64,000 nucleotides of DNA from Latilactobacillus curvatus JCM 1096 = DSM 20019 (lineage in GTDB: Bacteria; Bacillota; Bacilli; Lactobacillales; Lactobacillaceae): contig NZ_CP026116.1 in the NCBI RefSeq assembly GCF_004101845.1, forward strand, positions 1,674,001-1,738,000. The letters are read 5' to 3'. The translations under genes were made by a program, and so were the position numbers. Numbering within the stretch: position 1 is the stretch's first letter; every line of letters begins with the position of its first letter. Of the stretch, positions 62,593-64,000 are shown in pieces. The notes beneath the pieces are model-generated. The model worked only from the letters and a program-made list of their open reading frames with translations, ran no database searches and was not told the DNA's origin.

Positions 62593-62629
62593 GAAGCTAT
62601 GACGAATTCATTTGTCATAGCTTTTTTTT
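62593..62629 (+). terminator. Terminator after the beta-glucoside scar
   Basis: AAGCTATGAC pairs with GTCATAGCTT around 10 nt, followed by eight Ts. It probably once ended the lost operon. Confidence 0.9.
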
Positions 62630-62739
62630 GCGATATTTACGATTTAGTTGAAATGATTACGAATAATTAAGCGTTAAAATGGCTATAGTGGCTTTGCCCA
62701 CTTTTTACAACATTGAATGCGGTAAAAGTGAGTGTTCAC

Positions 62740-62755
62740 ATAAAAGCGCTTACTT
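62740..62755 (+). promoter_or_regulatory. Candidate cre (CcpA) site upstream of the PRD regulator
   Basis: ATAAAAGCGCTTACTT contains the AAGCGCTT core. Read on the other strand it is close to TGWAAGCGNTTWCA. It lies 30 bp before the start of a PTS-type regulator gene, where carbon repression is plausible. Confidence 0.45.
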
Positions 62756-62783
62756 GTTATTGTTAAATACAGGAAGGATAGTG

Positions 62784-64000
62784 GTGAATGTGCTAGAAAG
62801 ACGTGAATATGACATCGTTGATATTCTGTTAGAAAATCCACAGCTAACTATTTCCCAAATAGCAAAGAAGATGAATTTGTCATATCGAACAATTTCAAAA
62901 TCTTTAGATGTTATTGAAAATTTTTTTGAAGGAAGTGAGATTAAATTAATACGTAAACCTAAGGTAGGTGTTTCTCTAAATGGAAGTCGCCAGGTTATTG
63001 CAGATTTAATTAATCAATCAGGGCACCATCAATTACCAACTACAAAATTGGAACGAGTCCAATTTATATGCTTTAAAATTTTGAAAAACACGAGTTATTT
63101 TACTTTACAGAAACTATCCGAGCTTTTATTTATTAGCAAAACAACGTTAGATAAAGATATGGTAAGAGTAAATGAAATATTTAATCAGTTTCACGTAACA
63201 ATTGAAAAAATCCCTGGAAAAGGGTCTTTTTTAAACATCATGGAATATGAACGTAGAAGATTAGCCTTAGATTTGATTCATTATTTTTGGGGGCAAAATT
63301 GGCAAGTTATTCAGCAAGATAATCATTATATTCATACGATAGAAGGAATCCCCGATTTTGCACAAGAATTTATTAATATTTCAATGCTAAAGAAAATTAA
63401 TGACATTGTGCAGAATTATATGCAATTTGAAAAAATCAAGATGAGTGATATGGGCTACCAGTCTTTGATACTGCACATTTTAATAGCGGTTGAGCGAATA
63501 AAAAATGATGGATTATTGCAAGAAAATGATCGGCCATTATTACAGAATTATAGTGATTTTGAAGATGTTAGACCTTTAGTTACTAGCATTGAAAATACGT
63601 TTGATATTGGGTTGTCAAAATTAGAAATTCAATATATTGGCTTTCATCTCAAAATGAGTTCCTACGGTATTACGGCATTAAGCGATTCAACAATTAAGGA
63701 TAGCGATGTAGAAGCAATTATTTTAAGAACAAATCATTCGTTGAGTGAAAGTCGCTTACAAGGGCTAGTTGTGCATCTGAAAGTAGCAGTTGAACGAATT
63801 AAAAATAACTTGCCTCTAACCAATCCCTATACAAATGACATAAAAACAAATTTTCCATTATCTTTTGATGAAGCAATTGCTATTAAGAAAAATTTGGAAG
63901 ATTTTTACCAAATTAATGTCCCTGAAGACGAAATGGCGTATATTGCAGTGCACATTCAAGCACAAAGAGAACAAGCCAAGTTAGCTGATGATTCAGATCT
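62784..64000 (+). CDS. BglG/LicR-type PRD transcriptional regulator, N-terminal part (runs off window)
   Basis: The open frame gives more than 400 residues without a stop. The N-terminal helix-turn-helix reads NPQLTISQIAKKMNLSYRTI, and a second HTH-like segment YFTLQKLSELLFISKTTLDK lies near residue 110. Two PRD domains follow with histidines in LHILIAVERIKND and YIGFHLKMSS, then VVHLKVAVERIKN and YIAVHIQAQRE. This is the arrangement of BglG/Mga/LicR-type activators controlled by PTS phosphorylation, where further EIIB and EIIA domains may lie beyond the window. The start is one of several in-frame GTG codons. GTG 62784 has AGGAAGG 6 nt upstream. It may regulate a beta-glucoside or other PTS outside the window. 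Confidence 0.88.
   Translation, partial: MNVLERREYDIVDILLENPQLTISQIAKKMNLSYRTISKSLDVIENFFEGSEIKLIRKPKVGVSLNGSRQVIADLINQSGHHQLPTTKLERVQFICFKILKNTSYFTLQKLSELLFISKTTLDKDMVRVNEIFNQFHVTIEKIPGKGSFLNIMEYERRRLALDLIHYFWGQNWQVIQQDNHYIHTIEGIPDFAQEFINISMLKKINDIVQNYMQFEKIKMSDMGYQSLILHILIAVERIKNDGLLQENDRPLLQNYSDFEDVRPLVTSIENTFDIGLSKLEIQYIGFHLKMSSYGITALSDSTIKDSDVEAIILRTNHSLSESRLQGLVVHLKVAVERIKNNLPLTNPYTNDIKTNFPLSFDEAIAIKKNLEDFYQINVPEDEMAYIAVHIQAQREQAKLADDSD

Overview
The window looks like chromosomal DNA of a low-GC lactic acid bacterium. The best guess is Latilactobacillus sakei or a close relative such as L. curvatus. Reasons: Firmicute-type ribosome binding sites and codon use, three copies of an IS30-family element resembling ISLsa1, several nucleoside-scavenging genes, a mannose-class PTS under LevR/sigma-54 control, PepN, and MntH paired with a universal stress protein. 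The species call is inference from gene content. No rRNA, tRNA or CRISPR was seen.

Layout. 1-11,330: a fructan or difructose-anhydride locus. It holds the end of a LacI-type repressor, a frameshifted GH32 sucrose-6-phosphate hydrolase, a ROK fructokinase, a GH91 fructotransferase-like protein with an early stop, sigma-54 (rpoN), a small unknown protein, LevR, and a four-gene PTS (EIIA, B, C, D) behind a clear -24/-12 promoter. 11,500-14,040: a TetR-controlled ABC exporter operon whose ATPase and permease are both broken. 14,070-20,060: LysR, acetyltransferase, SDR oxidoreductase, PepN, HAD phosphatase. 20,100-30,790: 6-phospho-beta-glucosidase, oleate hydratase with a 42-residue upstream gene, aldo/keto reductase with a MerR regulator, a MarR-GNAT fused frame and a secreted CHAP hydrolase. 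The three IS copies lie among these genes. Two copies carry different internal deletions and one is intact.

30,790-43,320: broken MarR, a beta-propeller/membrane/GDPD trio, DUF1275, LysE exporter, PepSY lipoprotein, mntH-usp, methyltransferase, a baeRF-like protein, a membrane protein and EF-P. 43,500-48,760: SemiSWEET-like protein, nucleoside hydrolase with a likely cre site in its promoter, a doubly broken aldo/keto reductase, DUF2798 protein, BCCT transporter and PadR regulator. 48,890-56,540: a zinc-independent S14 gene bracketed by structured repeats, an MFS remnant, TetR, an LmrCD-like heterodimeric ABC exporter (first subunit frameshifted) and a decayed helD. 56,570-62,350: a nucleoside hydrolase divergent from a BMP-type nucleoside ABC transporter operon. 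62,380-64,000: a scar of a beta-glucoside operon and a PRD regulator running off the end.

The most unusual signal is a family of about 120-nt intergenic elements. There are at least six long copies plus short and partial ones. The stem sequences differ almost completely from copy to copy, yet base pairing is kept in every stem, while a few single-stranded boxes and the ends stay constant. This is strong covariation evidence for a structured RNA or DNA element that I cannot match to a known family from memory. The second theme is a heavy load of broken genes, many by a single base in a short G or T run. They are either genuine decay or uncorrected indel errors.
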